From Candidatus Babeliales bacterium (GTDB taxonomy: Bacteria > Babelota > Babeliae > Babelales > Chromulinivoraceae), in assembly GCA_018062405.1 (NCBI GenBank), contig JAGOSF010000006.1:1-54284 (forward strand): 54,284 nucleotides of DNA. Direction: 5' to 3'. The position numbers and the translations under genes are program-made. A model generated the notes under the pieces. The model was not told the origin of the DNA and ran no database searches. It saw nothing but the letters and a program-made list of their open reading frames with translations. Below are positions 35,837 through 44,993 of the stretch, in pieces. How positions within the stretch are numbered: position 1 is the stretch's first letter; each line of letters opens with the position of its first letter.

Positions 35837-36391
35837 TTAATGAGCAAGAGCAATGCCATTCAATATTTTATGATAAAGTCGATAAAAATTCTGTTCATAC
35901 TGAGCCACAATTAAGGCATCATCAAGTATCAAAACATTCTCATCATTGTGCTGTGTTGCTCGCAAGGTACAATTCCATGAACCAGTCCACAATAAAGATT
36001 TTTTATCACGATTACAGCCAAAGATAAAAAATTTATTATGCATCAAGGCCATCGTAAAAGGATTAAATTCTTCAGTTCGATGAACCAATAAAGGCACACC
36101 ATTTTCTTGCAAAAACTTACCTTTACCACAACCAGTCATCGAAATCTGATCAAAGATTAAAAGAATCTCAACACCACGTTTCTTTGCATTGATGATTGCT
36201 TGTGCCACTTTTTTATCCGTAAACATATAGATTGCGCCATGAATAGATTTTTCCTCTGCATCAATCATTGCAATAAACATTGAAGTTACATCATCATGCG
36301 GCGTGAAAAAAGCTTGGCATAAAGTAAGGCCAACAGAATTATAGAAACTAAAAAAAACTATAAACATGAAACGTTTTATGAAAATTTCCAT
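35837..36391 (-). CDS. Secreted phospholipase D-like nuclease (single HKD)
   Basis: The 184-residue protein has a signal peptide (about 1-26) and one PLD half: H118-N-K120-FFIF, followed by GSWN and HNDENVLIL, giving the H-x-K...N...E signature of Nuc-type endonucleases that act as dimers. Family members cut DNA or hydrolyse phosphodiesters. The start overlaps the end of the TamB-like gene by 16 bases, so translation is coupled. Its secretion suggests nutrient scavenging of host nucleic acid or defence, which is inference. Confidence 0.85.
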   Translation of the reverse strand: MEIFIKRFMFIVFFSFYNSVGLTLCQAFFTPHDDVTSMFIAMIDAEEKSIHGAIYMFTDKKVAQAIINAKKRGVEILLIFDQISMTGCGKGKFLQENGVPLLVHRTEEFNPFTMALMHNKFFIFGCNRDKKSLLWTGSWNCTLRATQHNDENVLILDDALIVAQYEQNFYRLYHKILNGIALAH

Positions 36392-39129
36392 CGCATTTCT
36401 ACCTCGCCTCCATACGTACTTGGTCCATCTTTTATTGCTCGCATCGTCACATCATCAGTTAACAAATAATCGGCTTCAAAAATGGTATCTTCAAGCTGCA
36501 TGAGATTTGAGTCTATTCTTCCATGTAATCGATCGGTTGCATCAACTTCGATAACGCCTCGTACACCACCCCGACCTGTTTGATTCGTAAACTGAGGAAA
36601 GATTCGAACATTTTTAAATGATTGTAAAAGTCGATTAAAAATCACATCTAATTTTGATTTTGAAATCGCAGGACCAAACACAATTTCATGCAATTTTTGC
36701 ATAAACATTGCTGGCATAACTGCCGATAATGAACTATCTTGCGACCCGGTTAACAATAACGAAATAATCTGCTCTTCGGTTAAATAAGGTGAAGATTCAA
36801 AATGAATTTGTTGATCCATGACCGTTCCTGTAGCCCGCATCGTAATATCATAACGTTTAATTTTTCCTCGCGCTAAAAATTCGATCGTCGGATCGATTGA
36901 ACGTTTTGGCATCATTAAAATTTGCCCATGCGTAATAAATAAAGATTTGTAGGGAAATTTCAATTCTCCTGATGCAATATCAATTGATCCTTCAATTTCT
37001 GGCTGTTTAACCGTATTGCCAAGATGCAAATCAAGATGCACCGTCGCTTGCAAAAAGGAAGTTTCGACCATGATAGGCTCTTTAGTTTCGACCGTAACAT
37101 CAAGATTACAATGCACATCAACACCCTGTGAAGATCCAACAGCCCCAACCAATTGATCCTGAAATTCTTTGGAAAAAATATTCCCTTTTAATTGAGCTTT
37201 ATCAACCATTAAATTCCCCTGCAATACAGGAACTTGTTGAAGTTGCTGCGACAAAAATAATCGGCCAGAAACAATACCAAAAATTCCTTTACTCCAACTC
37301 ATCAATACGTTATCTAAAAATAAAGGAACATGTAAAAAAGAAGTTTGCGCCTGACCACCAAAAATCGCAACTGCATGATCACAACGAATGGTCCCTTCAT
37401 ATAAATGAGCAACCATAGAATCAATTAAAATAGATCGCCCCATAAAATCAAAAATCGATGTTGCTGTAAAATTTTGAACAACATTATACAATGATGGAAT
37501 ACGAATATGTGCTTGATGGGTAGAGACTTGTGCATGATACGAACCATCTTTAAAATGACCTGCAATATCAAATTTACCTGGTTGAGAAAAACTTGATTTA
37601 TAAGGATCTTGTAGCCAATTTTTAATAAAATTAAAACCTACAACACCAATAGTACCCTGCGATGCTTGCTCATGCTCATGAAAATTAATAAAAGATTCAT
37701 CTTCTGAAAAATACCGGAGCTCAACAAGATGAGGTGTTGGCAGCCAATGAATTGTGCACACATAATTTTTATCCGCAAAAGATCCAATACAACTCAATTT
37801 TTCAAGATTAAGCACAAACGAGCCTTCGACCTGAGCTTTGTCTTCAAGCTTTGTGCTTTCTAACTTTGCAACATAATTACCTTGAGCCTGATACAATTTT
37901 GGTTCAATGATCCCAGAAAATTTTCCACAATCACAAGGAATGTTCCAATAATTATTCCACCACAGCTGCAATGGCGTCACATTGGAAATATTAAAAGTAA
38001 AATTTTCATGGTCAGGAGTGATCGTTCCCTGAAACCATGATTGACCTTGAACAAATAATTTTGTCAGATACCCTGTATTCTGTTTTTGAAACGTAACCAT
38101 TGCATGATCAATAAGATCATTATTTTTATACGCAACATTTTGAATATGTAATTTTGCCTGCAATCCACTACTCAAATCCAAAAGATTTCCAACAGCAGAA
38201 AGCGTTATGCTTCCTGTTAGATTTTCATCAATTAATTGTTGAGCTACAAGTCGCTGAACAACATCAGACTCCATACTCACCGAACAGTTAAACGGCATGC
38301 TCTGTGATTTTAATCTCATTTTTAAAGGTTCAATAATAAAAGATTGATCCTCGTTTGAAATAACAAAAGCACCTCTGCTTTGGTACAAATCACCAACGCA
38401 AAAACAAGAGCCTTTTTCTTGTAATGCTGGGATTGAAAGCCTACAATCGATTCGAGCATAAATTTCTCGCAAATCATTACTGTAAGGAACAATCGAAACA
38501 AAGTTACCAAAAACTTTTTCGAAAATAGGAATATCTTTGTAGGAACAACTGCCATCAAGTAAATATAATTTTGTGTGTAATCCATCTCCTTCGTAACTCA
38601 TCTGGCAATTATAACGGTAACTGATTTTTCCATTGCCCGTCACATCTTCTAAAATAACATGACCTTGATCAATCGTAATATAGTTAAAACTCATATTGGT
38701 TGGCAATTGACCAGTAAACATTTTTGATAAAACTTGTGCAAAATGAGATTTATTTGAAACCTGCTTTTCATAGACAACAACTTGTTCAAAATAAGAATGA
38801 CAATTAAAATGACGATAAAAAACAAAATCGAACAACGAGGCCGATATATAAAATTTATTCGTGTACATCGACCAACCGTCAGCTCGATTACACGGCAAAA
38901 AAGAAACATTGCTAAATTGAATATTTAAGGCAAGTAAATCTATGCAATCAACCTGCCCATCCCAATCACAATCAAACTGATCTTTAAAATTTTGTTGCAA
39001 CGTTTTTTTTATTTCCTGGCGAACAACTTCACTGCGCGATGCATAAAATAAAAGCATCACGCATCCAAGCAAGCAGCCTAAAATTATTTTAGAAAATAAA
39101 AGTAATAATCGATGCATCAACGGTTTCAT
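36376..39129 (-). CDS. TamB-like translocation/assembly protein
   Basis: The 917-residue protein has one N-terminal membrane helix (about 8-28) and then long beta-rich sequence. Its C-terminal 300 residues match the TamB domain: SIDIASGELKFPYKSLFITHGQILMMPKRSIDPTIEF in two neighbouring pieces, YLTEEQIISLLLTG, and the closing GGEVEMRWKFS. TamB-type proteins bridge inner and outer membranes and carry lipids or assist barrel assembly. It is shorter than E. coli TamB (about 1260). The PLD-like gene overlaps its end. No TamA is visible nearby. Confidence 0.88.
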   Translation of the reverse strand: MKPLMHRLLLLFSKIILGCLLGCVMLLFYASRSEVVRQEIKKTLQQNFKDQFDCDWDGQVDCIDLLALNIQFSNVSFLPCNRADGWSMYTNKFYISASLFDFVFYRHFNCHSYFEQVVVYEKQVSNKSHFAQVLSKMFTGQLPTNMSFNYITIDQGHVILEDVTGNGKISYRYNCQMSYEGDGLHTKLYLLDGSCSYKDIPIFEKVFGNFVSIVPYSNDLREIYARIDCRLSIPALQEKGSCFCVGDLYQSRGAFVISNEDQSFIIEPLKMRLKSQSMPFNCSVSMESDVVQRLVAQQLIDENLTGSITLSAVGNLLDLSSGLQAKLHIQNVAYKNNDLIDHAMVTFQKQNTGYLTKLFVQGQSWFQGTITPDHENFTFNISNVTPLQLWWNNYWNIPCDCGKFSGIIEPKLYQAQGNYVAKLESTKLEDKAQVEGSFVLNLEKLSCIGSFADKNYVCTIHWLPTPHLVELRYFSEDESFINFHEHEQASQGTIGVVGFNFIKNWLQDPYKSSFSQPGKFDIAGHFKDGSYHAQVSTHQAHIRIPSLYNVVQNFTATSIFDFMGRSILIDSMVAHLYEGTIRCDHAVAIFGGQAQTSFLHVPLFLDNVLMSWSKGIFGIVSGRLFLSQQLQQVPVLQGNLMVDKAQLKGNIFSKEFQDQLVGAVGSSQGVDVHCNLDVTVETKEPIMVETSFLQATVHLDLHLGNTVKQPEIEGSIDIASGELKFPYKSLFITHGQILMMPKRSIDPTIEFLARGKIKRYDITMRATGTVMDQQIHFESSPYLTEEQIISLLLTGSQDSSLSAVMPAMFMQKLHEIVFGPAISKSKLDVIFNRLLQSFKNVRIFPQFTNQTGRGGVRGVIEVDATDRLHGRIDSNLMQLEDTIFEADYLLTDDVTMRAIKDGPSTYGGEVEMRWKFS

Positions 39130-39153
39130 ATTTTTTATACACAGTTCAGTTTT

Positions 39154-39522
39154 TTATTTTCTTTCCATTACTTCTTGAGCGTTAATTTTTTCACGTTCTT
39201 CGAGTTTCTTCAATGCAATAAGAGTAGTAACTTGGCGCTTTAAATCATCTGTGCCCTTTTGACTAATATATTCGCTTACCAACAGAGGAGTAAACCAACA
39301 GAAATCAACACAATAAGCTACGCATTCCACAACAGCCTTTGGCTTATTAATCCATGCTATTCTTGCTTCTATCCTGTTAAAATCAGCGATAGTCTTCAAA
39401 TTACCTTGATCTAATTCAGCCTTAATCTCTTGTAATCTTATTATTTCTTCATTATTTGCATGAACAATATTGTTCAAAAAAAATCCAAAAATTAATATTC
39501 CTGCCAATTTCAATTGAAACAT
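39154..39522 (-). CDS. Small secreted protein of unknown function
   Basis: The ATG at 39522, after AAAAGGTGTTTT, gives 122 residues with a signal peptide (MFQLKLAGILIFGFFLNNIVHA) and a helical mature part (EEIIRLQEIKAELDQG, LKRQVTTLIALKKLEEREK). A short Cys/Trp-rich hydrophobic patch lies between (CVAYCVDFCWFTPLL). An upstream frame reaching into pilB is open but lacks a ribosome site. No family recognised. Confidence 0.5.
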   Translation of the reverse strand: MFQLKLAGILIFGFFLNNIVHANNEEIIRLQEIKAELDQGNLKTIADFNRIEARIAWINKPKAVVECVAYCVDFCWFTPLLVSEYISQKGTDDLKRQVTTLIALKKLEEREKINAQEVMERK

Positions 39523-39544
39523 AAAACACCTTTTTTTCATTGTA

Positions 39545-41248
39545 CTATAAATCTTCTTGCATAGTTGCAACAGACAATACTTCTTCGATCGTTGTGTATC
39601 CAAGCTCGATTTTCCACACACCATCTTCAATTAATAATTTCATGCCATCTTTAATTGCCTGATGTCGTAAAACGTTAGCATCAGCTTTTTCGATCACTAA
39701 TTTTGCAAGCGCATTACTCATCACCATAACTTCAAAAACCGGTAAACGTCCTTTGTAGCCAAGATTTAAACATTTGTCACAACCAACTGGTTTATAAAAT
39801 GTTATTTTTTTTGCCTGAGCTGGACTAATCCCTACCGTGTGTAACATTTCTGGTGTCGGTGTATATTTTGTTTTGCAAAAATCACATAAACGACGAACAA
39901 GTCGCTGCGCAATTACCGCAAGCAATGCTGATGAAATTAAAAATGGTTCAGTGCCCATATCGATTAAACGAGTAATAGTTGCTGGAGCATTATTTGTGTG
40001 AATCGTACTTAATACCAAGTGACCAGTCAAAGCAGCCTGCACTGAAATTTGTACTGTTTCGGGATCTCGAGTCTCCCCGATCATAACTATGTCAGGATCT
40101 TGACGTAAAATAGAACGCAAGGCCCGAGCAAAGGTAAAATCGATTTTACTTTGAACTTGCACCTGATTAATTCCGGCCATCTGATATTCAACTGGATCTT
40201 CTACGGTAATAATATTTAATTCTGGTGAACTTAATTTCGAAAGAATCGAATACAATGTTGTCGTTTTACCAGAACCTGTTGGACCAGAAACTAAAATAAT
40301 ACCGTTTGGTTTTGCAATGACTTCATTTACTATTTTGAGATTATGAGGGCTTAAACCCAAACTTTCAAGCGAAGCAAATGCTTTACTTTTATCAAGCAAA
40401 CGCATTACCACACGCTCACCGTACATCACCGGTAAAACAGAAACCCGAATATCAAACAGTTTATCGGCAATTTTACTTTCGATGCGACCATCTTGCGGCA
40501 AACGTTTTTCGGCAATGTTCATATCCGCCATAATTTTTAAACGAGAAATCAAAGCGCCAGCAATTCGCTTTGGTGGAGAAAAAGCTAAATACATAACACC
40601 ATCAACACGATATCGAACAGCAAGTTCTTTTTCAAACGGCTCAACGTGAATATCAGAAGCCCCACGTTTAACAGCCTGAAAAATAATGTGGTTCACTAAT
40701 TTAACGACTGGTGCTTGGGTTGTCATGCTCAAAATATCTTGTTCTTCAACTTGGCTTAAATCAAGCCCACTTTCTAAAAGATTGGTATCTTCTTCAAGAT
40801 CTTCCATCATCTTTTTTGCGCCCTCGAGCGGATAGTATCGATTAATTCCATCGATAATTGTCCCAGGAGTTGCAATTGCCGTCATCGCATCTTTTGCAAG
40901 CAACATCGAAAGTTCATCGATAGTACCCAAATTTAAAGGATCTGCTACTAAAATAGTAACTTTACCCTGCAACAAAATCGGCATCACAATATTTTGCCGT
41001 AAAAAGTTAAATTGAATCTTTGCTAAAAGCTCAGGGTCAGCCATTTCTTCTGTAATAAATTCTACAAACTGCAAAGAATAATAGATGCTATAGGCTTTTG
41101 CCAAATCATGAGGTGTTATCATCTTAGTGCTCAGCAAATAATTTTCGAGCGATAAGCCTTGTTCTTCTGCTTTTGCATGCAATTCATCTTCGTCAAATTG
41201 CTTCAAAGCCCCAATATTTTGTAATGTTTGTAAAAGCTCACGTATCAT
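39545..41248 (-). CDS. pilB: Type IV pilus/type II secretion ATPase (PilB/GspE family)
   Basis: The hexameric ATPase drives assembly of type IV pilin or pseudopilin filaments at the inner membrane. The 567-residue protein has an N-terminal MshEN/GSPII_E domain (about 1-150), Walker A GPTGSGKTT (322-330), Asp box ITVEDPVEYQ, Walker B DPDIVMIGETRD (385-396), His box LSTIHTNNA, and a tetracysteine zinc site (Cys455, 458, 490, 493). AAGGACTTT precedes the ATG. No pilin or secretin gene is nearby, so PilB rather than GspE is only a best fit. Confidence 0.93.
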   Translation of the reverse strand: MIRELLQTLQNIGALKQFDEDELHAKAEEQGLSLENYLLSTKMITPHDLAKAYSIYYSLQFVEFITEEMADPELLAKIQFNFLRQNIVMPILLQGKVTILVADPLNLGTIDELSMLLAKDAMTAIATPGTIIDGINRYYPLEGAKKMMEDLEEDTNLLESGLDLSQVEEQDILSMTTQAPVVKLVNHIIFQAVKRGASDIHVEPFEKELAVRYRVDGVMYLAFSPPKRIAGALISRLKIMADMNIAEKRLPQDGRIESKIADKLFDIRVSVLPVMYGERVVMRLLDKSKAFASLESLGLSPHNLKIVNEVIAKPNGIILVSGPTGSGKTTTLYSILSKLSSPELNIITVEDPVEYQMAGINQVQVQSKIDFTFARALRSILRQDPDIVMIGETRDPETVQISVQAALTGHLVLSTIHTNNAPATITRLIDMGTEPFLISSALLAVIAQRLVRRLCDFCKTKYTPTPEMLHTVGISPAQAKKITFYKPVGCDKCLNLGYKGRLPVFEVMVMSNALAKLVIEKADANVLRHQAIKDGMKLLIEDGVWKIELGYTTIEEVLSVATMQEDL

Positions 41249-41387
41249 ATAAAGTCCTTATTATCACCTTGGTTAGAGCTTTGCATTACCCTACCGCCTT
41301 GCATAAAGCACCCTGTGTGCTATGCTAAATTATATAAGATCTATTGTAGTTTATCATGTGTAAAAAAAATATAAAAAAAGGTTTTTC

Positions 41388-42422
41388 GTGAATCATACCA
41401 AATATCTACATTACCTCGTTTTTACAAGCCTGTTTTTCACATTCAGCCATGATACCATGGCAGATTCAACAAGTTCCAACGAATCTACAACAACTCAAAA
41501 CACAACTCCACAAAAAAAAGAAGATTCTCTTGAAACTCAAACAGTTGATGTTATCGAAAATACAGAAATAAACGATGCCGATCAAGCAATTGAACAACAA
41601 TGCCCAGACAACCAAATCCCTTTAGAATCATTAACTGAAGATGAACTTGCACAGGCTTTAGCTTGTAAAAGAGATGAAAAAAACAAAATCAGTCAAACTG
41701 TCGATAAAATAGAAGAACTCATCGAGCAAAAACAAGAAGAAAAACGTAGCAAACCAAAGAAAAAAACAAACAGATGCCCTTATTCATCAACGCCGCTCAA
41801 AAAGCTTAAAGCTCCTGAACTTGAAGAAGTGTATGCCTACACGCAAACTCATACCATGGATTCTCCTTTTATGATACACCTTCTCGAGCGTCTTATTGCC
41901 TTGTCTGATAATCATGCAAGTGTCAAAAAATATAAACTTCAACTTGCTGAAACCCATTACGCTGCACATCATATCGAAAAAGCAGCTATATATTATGAAG
42001 ACTTTGCGATGATGTATCCAGGCAGTAAAGAGTGTGAATATGTTTTATATAAAGCTGTTGTTTGCATGTTCGAACTTTCTCTTGAACCAGATCGCGACCA
42101 AACCAACACCCGAAAAACAATCACGCTCATCAAAGAATATTTAAAACGTGCTCGCAAACAAGATCTGATCGAAGAAGCAAACTTAATGCTACAACAATGT
42201 TACAATAGACTTTACGATCATGAAGTCTATGTTTTTAATTTTTACACCAAAAAGAAAAATTTCGTTGCTGCAGAATTGCGCCTCGATTATATTGGAAAAT
42301 CTTTTACCCAAACAATTCCAAACATTGATCAAAAGGTAGAAGCTCTAAAAGCTCAACTTCATCTTGCAAAAAATCCAGTTAAGCCTTCAAGAAAATATAT
42401 CGTTAATAAATTATTAGCTTAA
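41388..42422 (+). CDS. bamD: Outer membrane protein assembly factor BamD
   Basis: BamD is the essential TPR lipoprotein of the BAM complex that folds outer-membrane barrels. The 344-residue protein begins GTG after AAAAAAGG. It has a signal peptide, a long acidic low-complexity region (25-135), then TPR repeats. The most characteristic parts are YYEDFAMMYPGSK, DRDQTNTRKTITLIKEYL and HEVYVFNFYTKKKNFVAAELRLDYI near 275-300. No lipobox cysteine is visible after the signal peptide, so it may not be lipidated. It abuts yraN and starts a bamD-yraN-cdsA operon. Confidence 0.85.
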   Translation: MNHTKYLHYLVFTSLFFTFSHDTMADSTSSNESTTTQNTTPQKKEDSLETQTVDVIENTEINDADQAIEQQCPDNQIPLESLTEDELAQALACKRDEKNKISQTVDKIEELIEQKQEEKRSKPKKKTNRCPYSSTPLKKLKAPELEEVYAYTQTHTMDSPFMIHLLERLIALSDNHASVKKYKLQLAETHYAAHHIEKAAIYYEDFAMMYPGSKECEYVLYKAVVCMFELSLEPDRDQTNTRKTITLIKEYLKRARKQDLIEEANLMLQQCYNRLYDHEVYVFNFYTKKKNFVAAELRLDYIGKSFTQTIPNIDQKVEALKAQLHLAKNPVKPSRKYIVNKLLA

Positions 42423-42803
42423 ATGGATAGAAAAAAATTAGGCAACGAAGGTGAACTCTTCGTTGCCGATTATTTACAAAAAAATGGTTTTACCATCAAA
42501 GCAACCAACTACCGCCAGTTTTTTGGCGAAATCGATCTCATCGCTTACAAAAAAAACCTCTATCTTTTTGTCGAAGTCAAAACAAGAAAATCTGATGCTC
42601 TGCCAATGGGCAACTTAATTCCTGCATCAAAACAGGCTAAAATTATCAAGACAGCTCAAACTTTTATTGCTGAAAATCGATTAACAAACGCAACGTTTCG
42701 ATTTGATGTCGCTCTTTTATGTGGCGATGGCAGCACAACCTTTACTATTAATTATATCGAGAATGCTTTTACCCAATCGCAAGGCCGCTATGATTATTAT
42801 TAA
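42423..42803 (+). CDS. yraN: YraN family endonuclease-like protein (UPF0102)
   Basis: The 126-residue protein shows the full family pattern: GNEGELFVADYLQKNGF (7-23), GEIDLIA and VEVKTRK (the D and E-x-K of a PD-(D/E)XK fold), and FRFDVALL. Function is unknown, but it is structurally a Holliday-junction-nuclease relative. The ATG follows the bamD stop without a gap and the end overlaps cdsA by 14 bases. Confidence 0.92.
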   Translation: MDRKKLGNEGELFVADYLQKNGFTIKATNYRQFFGEIDLIAYKKNLYLFVEVKTRKSDALPMGNLIPASKQAKIIKTAQTFIAENRLTNATFRFDVALLCGDGSTTFTINYIENAFTQSQGRYDYY

Positions 42804-43452
42804 CAACAGCTCTCTGAGAATTGTAACAGGCCTCACGCTGGCCCTAACATTCTCTACCCTCTTTTTTTACTGCCCACCAATTCTGTTATCAACACTTTTT
42901 TTGTGCGCAATCTTCATCATGATTCTCGAGTTGCAAAAGATGATATCTCATCCCTTAAAATTTTATACCCTTGCTTTATTCTACCCAATCACACCAGGCC
43001 TGATTTTAATTTATTGTAATCAAACAGCTGAATATAGAAATTTATTGCTCTATCTTTTTGTCATCGTTTTTAGCTTTGATAGTGCATCATATTTTTGTGG
43101 AAAATTATGCAGCAAAATTTGGACTACAAGAAAAATCATTCCTGTAATTAGTCCTGGAAAATCTTGGGAAGGAGCAATCGGTGGTTATTTTTTTACGACT
43201 TTGATTATTTGGATCAACATGAACAGTTGGTACCAACATGATCTTTTATTTGTGTACAGCCTGAGCGCAGTTATGTGCACGATCGCTTTTTGTGGTGATA
43301 TTTTCGAATCTTATCTTAAACGTTCTGCCAAGATCAAAGATTCTGGAACTATTTTACCTGGTCATGGCGGCCTGCTCGACCGATTTGACGCAGTCCTTGC
43401 CGTCAGCTATTTCTTTTTTATTTTTAAAGATTATTTACTAATTATTTTTTGA
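42790..43452 (+). CDS. cdsA: Phosphatidate cytidylyltransferase CdsA
   Basis: CdsA makes CDP-diacylglycerol from phosphatidate and CTP, the branch point of phospholipid synthesis, in the inner membrane. The 220-residue protein is polytopic, with SPGKSWEGAIGGY near 120 and the signature SAKIKDSGTILPGHGGLLDRFDAV near 180-203. It is about 45 residues shorter than the usual form at the N-terminus. A diverged inverted copy of part of the signature lies immediately downstream at 43487-43534. Confidence 0.93.
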   Translation: MIIINNSSLRIVTGLTLALTFSTLFFYCPPILLSTLFLCAIFIMILELQKMISHPLKFYTLALFYPITPGLILIYCNQTAEYRNLLLYLFVIVFSFDSASYFCGKLCSKIWTTRKIIPVISPGKSWEGAIGGYFFTTLIIWINMNSWYQHDLLFVYSLSAVMCTIAFCGDIFESYLKRSAKIKDSGTILPGHGGLLDRFDAVLAVSYFFFIFKDYLLIIF

Positions 43453-43486
43453 TAAAAAACCACTCAACAGATAATCATAATTCAAG

Positions 43487-43534
43487 CTGGCCGCCATGGC
43501 CAGGTACAATAGTACCTGAATCTTTTATTTTGAA
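43487..43534 (-). pseudogene. Inverted relic of the cdsA signature region
   Basis: Read on the minus strand, this 48-base piece encodes FKIKDSGTIVPGHGGQ, the CdsA signature with conservative changes, and then loses similarity. It is not identical to the cdsA copy 150 bases away, so it is a remnant of an older or foreign second copy. It lies at the boundary between the lipid-synthesis operon and the toxin-immunity island. Confidence 0.75.
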
Positions 43535-43577
43535 TTGACCCCCTAGCAGAGCTTTGTTAAAGTGAATTACACTTGCA

Positions 43578-44240
43578 ATGCAACAAAAATCCGTTATAAC
43601 AGATTTAACAACTCCAATAACGGGCGTTCAAATTGACTATTTTCAAGAAAAAGCTTCATCCATTCATCAATTACAAGACCTTGCAAAATATACTAATAAC
43701 TTTAAAAACTTAGAAAATCTTATTCTTGAAGACGCTTGCTATCTTAATCGAATTTATGAATTAAGAATATATCGGGCTCAAATCAAAAATTTTTTAGACC
43801 TTCATAAATTATATTTCATGTATAACAACAAAAAGTATTATATAGAAGACATTGCATCCTATCATATTCACGCTGGTGATTATTCAATCAAAGAAAGACC
43901 AAAAGGTGGTCATTCTAATTATGCTGGCAATAAGCTTGATTATTTCAATTTAACAATAACGAAAAATGGACCTTTAGGAGTTAAAGATGTAATTTTTTAT
44001 AATTCTAGAAAACCTAGTATATATAAAGAGTCATCTATTTATCCTGAAAATTGGTCTGAATATACTTGTGATTTAAAAGCTATAGAAGCTACAACTTCTA
44101 GTGGGGCAGAATTTGAAGCAGATCTTTCTAAAGGAATTATTAACATTACAGGACAAACATCTGAAGGGCTCAAAATTAAAACTTGTTATGATATTAAAAC
44201 AAGAAGAATTAAAACGCACTATTATCCATTTAATCCATAA
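43578..44240 (+). CDS. EndoU-like nuclease toxin, orphan cassette
   Basis: The 220-residue protein has an EndoU-type C-terminal domain (a His-His-Lys RNase fold used as a toxin tip by polymorphic toxins). I see HIHAG (His96 or His98), GGHS (His112) and KESSIYPENWSE (Lys150), followed by GIINITGQTSEGLKIKT and IKTHYYPF, all in family order. There is no export segment and no ribosome site before the ATG; an in-frame stop lies four codons upstream. It therefore looks like a toxin tip without its delivery scaffold. The next gene is the probable immunity protein. Confidence 0.75.
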   Translation: MQQKSVITDLTTPITGVQIDYFQEKASSIHQLQDLAKYTNNFKNLENLILEDACYLNRIYELRIYRAQIKNFLDLHKLYFMYNNKKYYIEDIASYHIHAGDYSIKERPKGGHSNYAGNKLDYFNLTITKNGPLGVKDVIFYNSRKPSIYKESSIYPENWSEYTCDLKAIEATTSSGAEFEADLSKGIINITGQTSEGLKIKTCYDIKTRRIKTHYYPFNP

Positions 44241-44251
44241 ATAGGTATTTT

Positions 44252-44722
44252 ATGAAAGATTTTATGTTGTTACGTTGGTCAAAATTTGATTATTATTGTC
44301 ATATCGAGAATTATGCTTCAAAGTCAAATTTAAGATTTTTAATTAATTTTTTATCAGATGATTATAGACCTTCTGATAAGAACGTATTTATTCGTGTAGT
44401 TAATTGTTACAATGCTAATTTTGTTTATAATGATATCCAAAATAAAATGTTTTATATTGGATCTTCTGAGTGGGAATTAGATGAAGAGATTGATGCACCA
44501 TCTAATGAAGAATTTCCAAGTTATGTAAATGAAACAAACAGTTGTAAAATAAGTCAAAATAATTTTATAGAATTGGCTATTTTTTTAATAGAAATGAAAA
44601 AAAAGACTCCTCCTTTTGCGATTATCTACCGCGATGACAAAGATTGGGTGCACTGCCAAGGATTTGATTCAAAAGAAGAGATGGAACAATTTATACAAGA
44701 CTTTCAGCAAACAGTTCATTAA
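44252..44722 (+). CDS. Probable immunity protein 1
   Basis: The 156-residue acidic protein begins 11 bases after the toxin. Its C-terminus (YRDDKDWVHCQGFDSKEEM, then EQFIQDF) is clearly related to that of the second immunity gene at 46109 (YQDKNDWVGLQSFQSKEDM, then EQFIEDA). Pairing each copy with an EndoU-like toxin supports an immunity role: binding and blocking the toxin in the cytoplasm. No known immunity family recognised. Confidence 0.7.
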   Translation: MKDFMLLRWSKFDYYCHIENYASKSNLRFLINFLSDDYRPSDKNVFIRVVNCYNANFVYNDIQNKMFYIGSSEWELDEEIDAPSNEEFPSYVNETNSCKISQNNFIELAIFLIEMKKKTPPFAIIYRDDKDWVHCQGFDSKEEMEQFIQDFQQTVH

Positions 44723-44761
44723 AAAACAAGATGAATCAAAAAGCTTCTTTTTTCAAAATAT

Positions 44762-44814
44762 AAACCGAAATTTAAAGTTATTCTTATCGATAATAATTTT
44801 AAACTTTTCGGTTT
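44762..44814 (+). terminator. Long imperfect hairpin between the two toxin-immunity modules
   Basis: A 9-bp outer stem (44762-44770 with 44806-44814) encloses an AT-rich inner palindrome centred on ATCGAT, followed by a T-rich stretch. It probably terminates the first module. Confidence 0.55.
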
Positions 44815-44993
44815 TTCATTTTTTTCACCATTAACACATCACCAAACTAGAAACTGTTGAAAAAGGTGCGCATTTCGTTGGTGGCTTTGCAGGAAGTTAT
44901 GGCATCTCTGCAACGTTACAACAACTTCGATCGCTCCAACCAGTTATTGGAATCGTTAAATCAGCTTCTGGGCAAATTTCTGTTTCTGCAAAG

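Noticed and set aside
38930..38970. Dockerin/EF-hand-like pattern D-C-D-W-D-G-Q-V-D in the TamB-like protein
   Set aside because: It falls in the normal N-terminal beta-strand region of TamB/AsmA proteins; no second repeat or flanking helix supports dockerin.
41301..41325. Small hairpin upstream of pilB/bamD
   Set aside because: Short stem with a bulge in an AT-rich divergent region; no T-run or conserved context.
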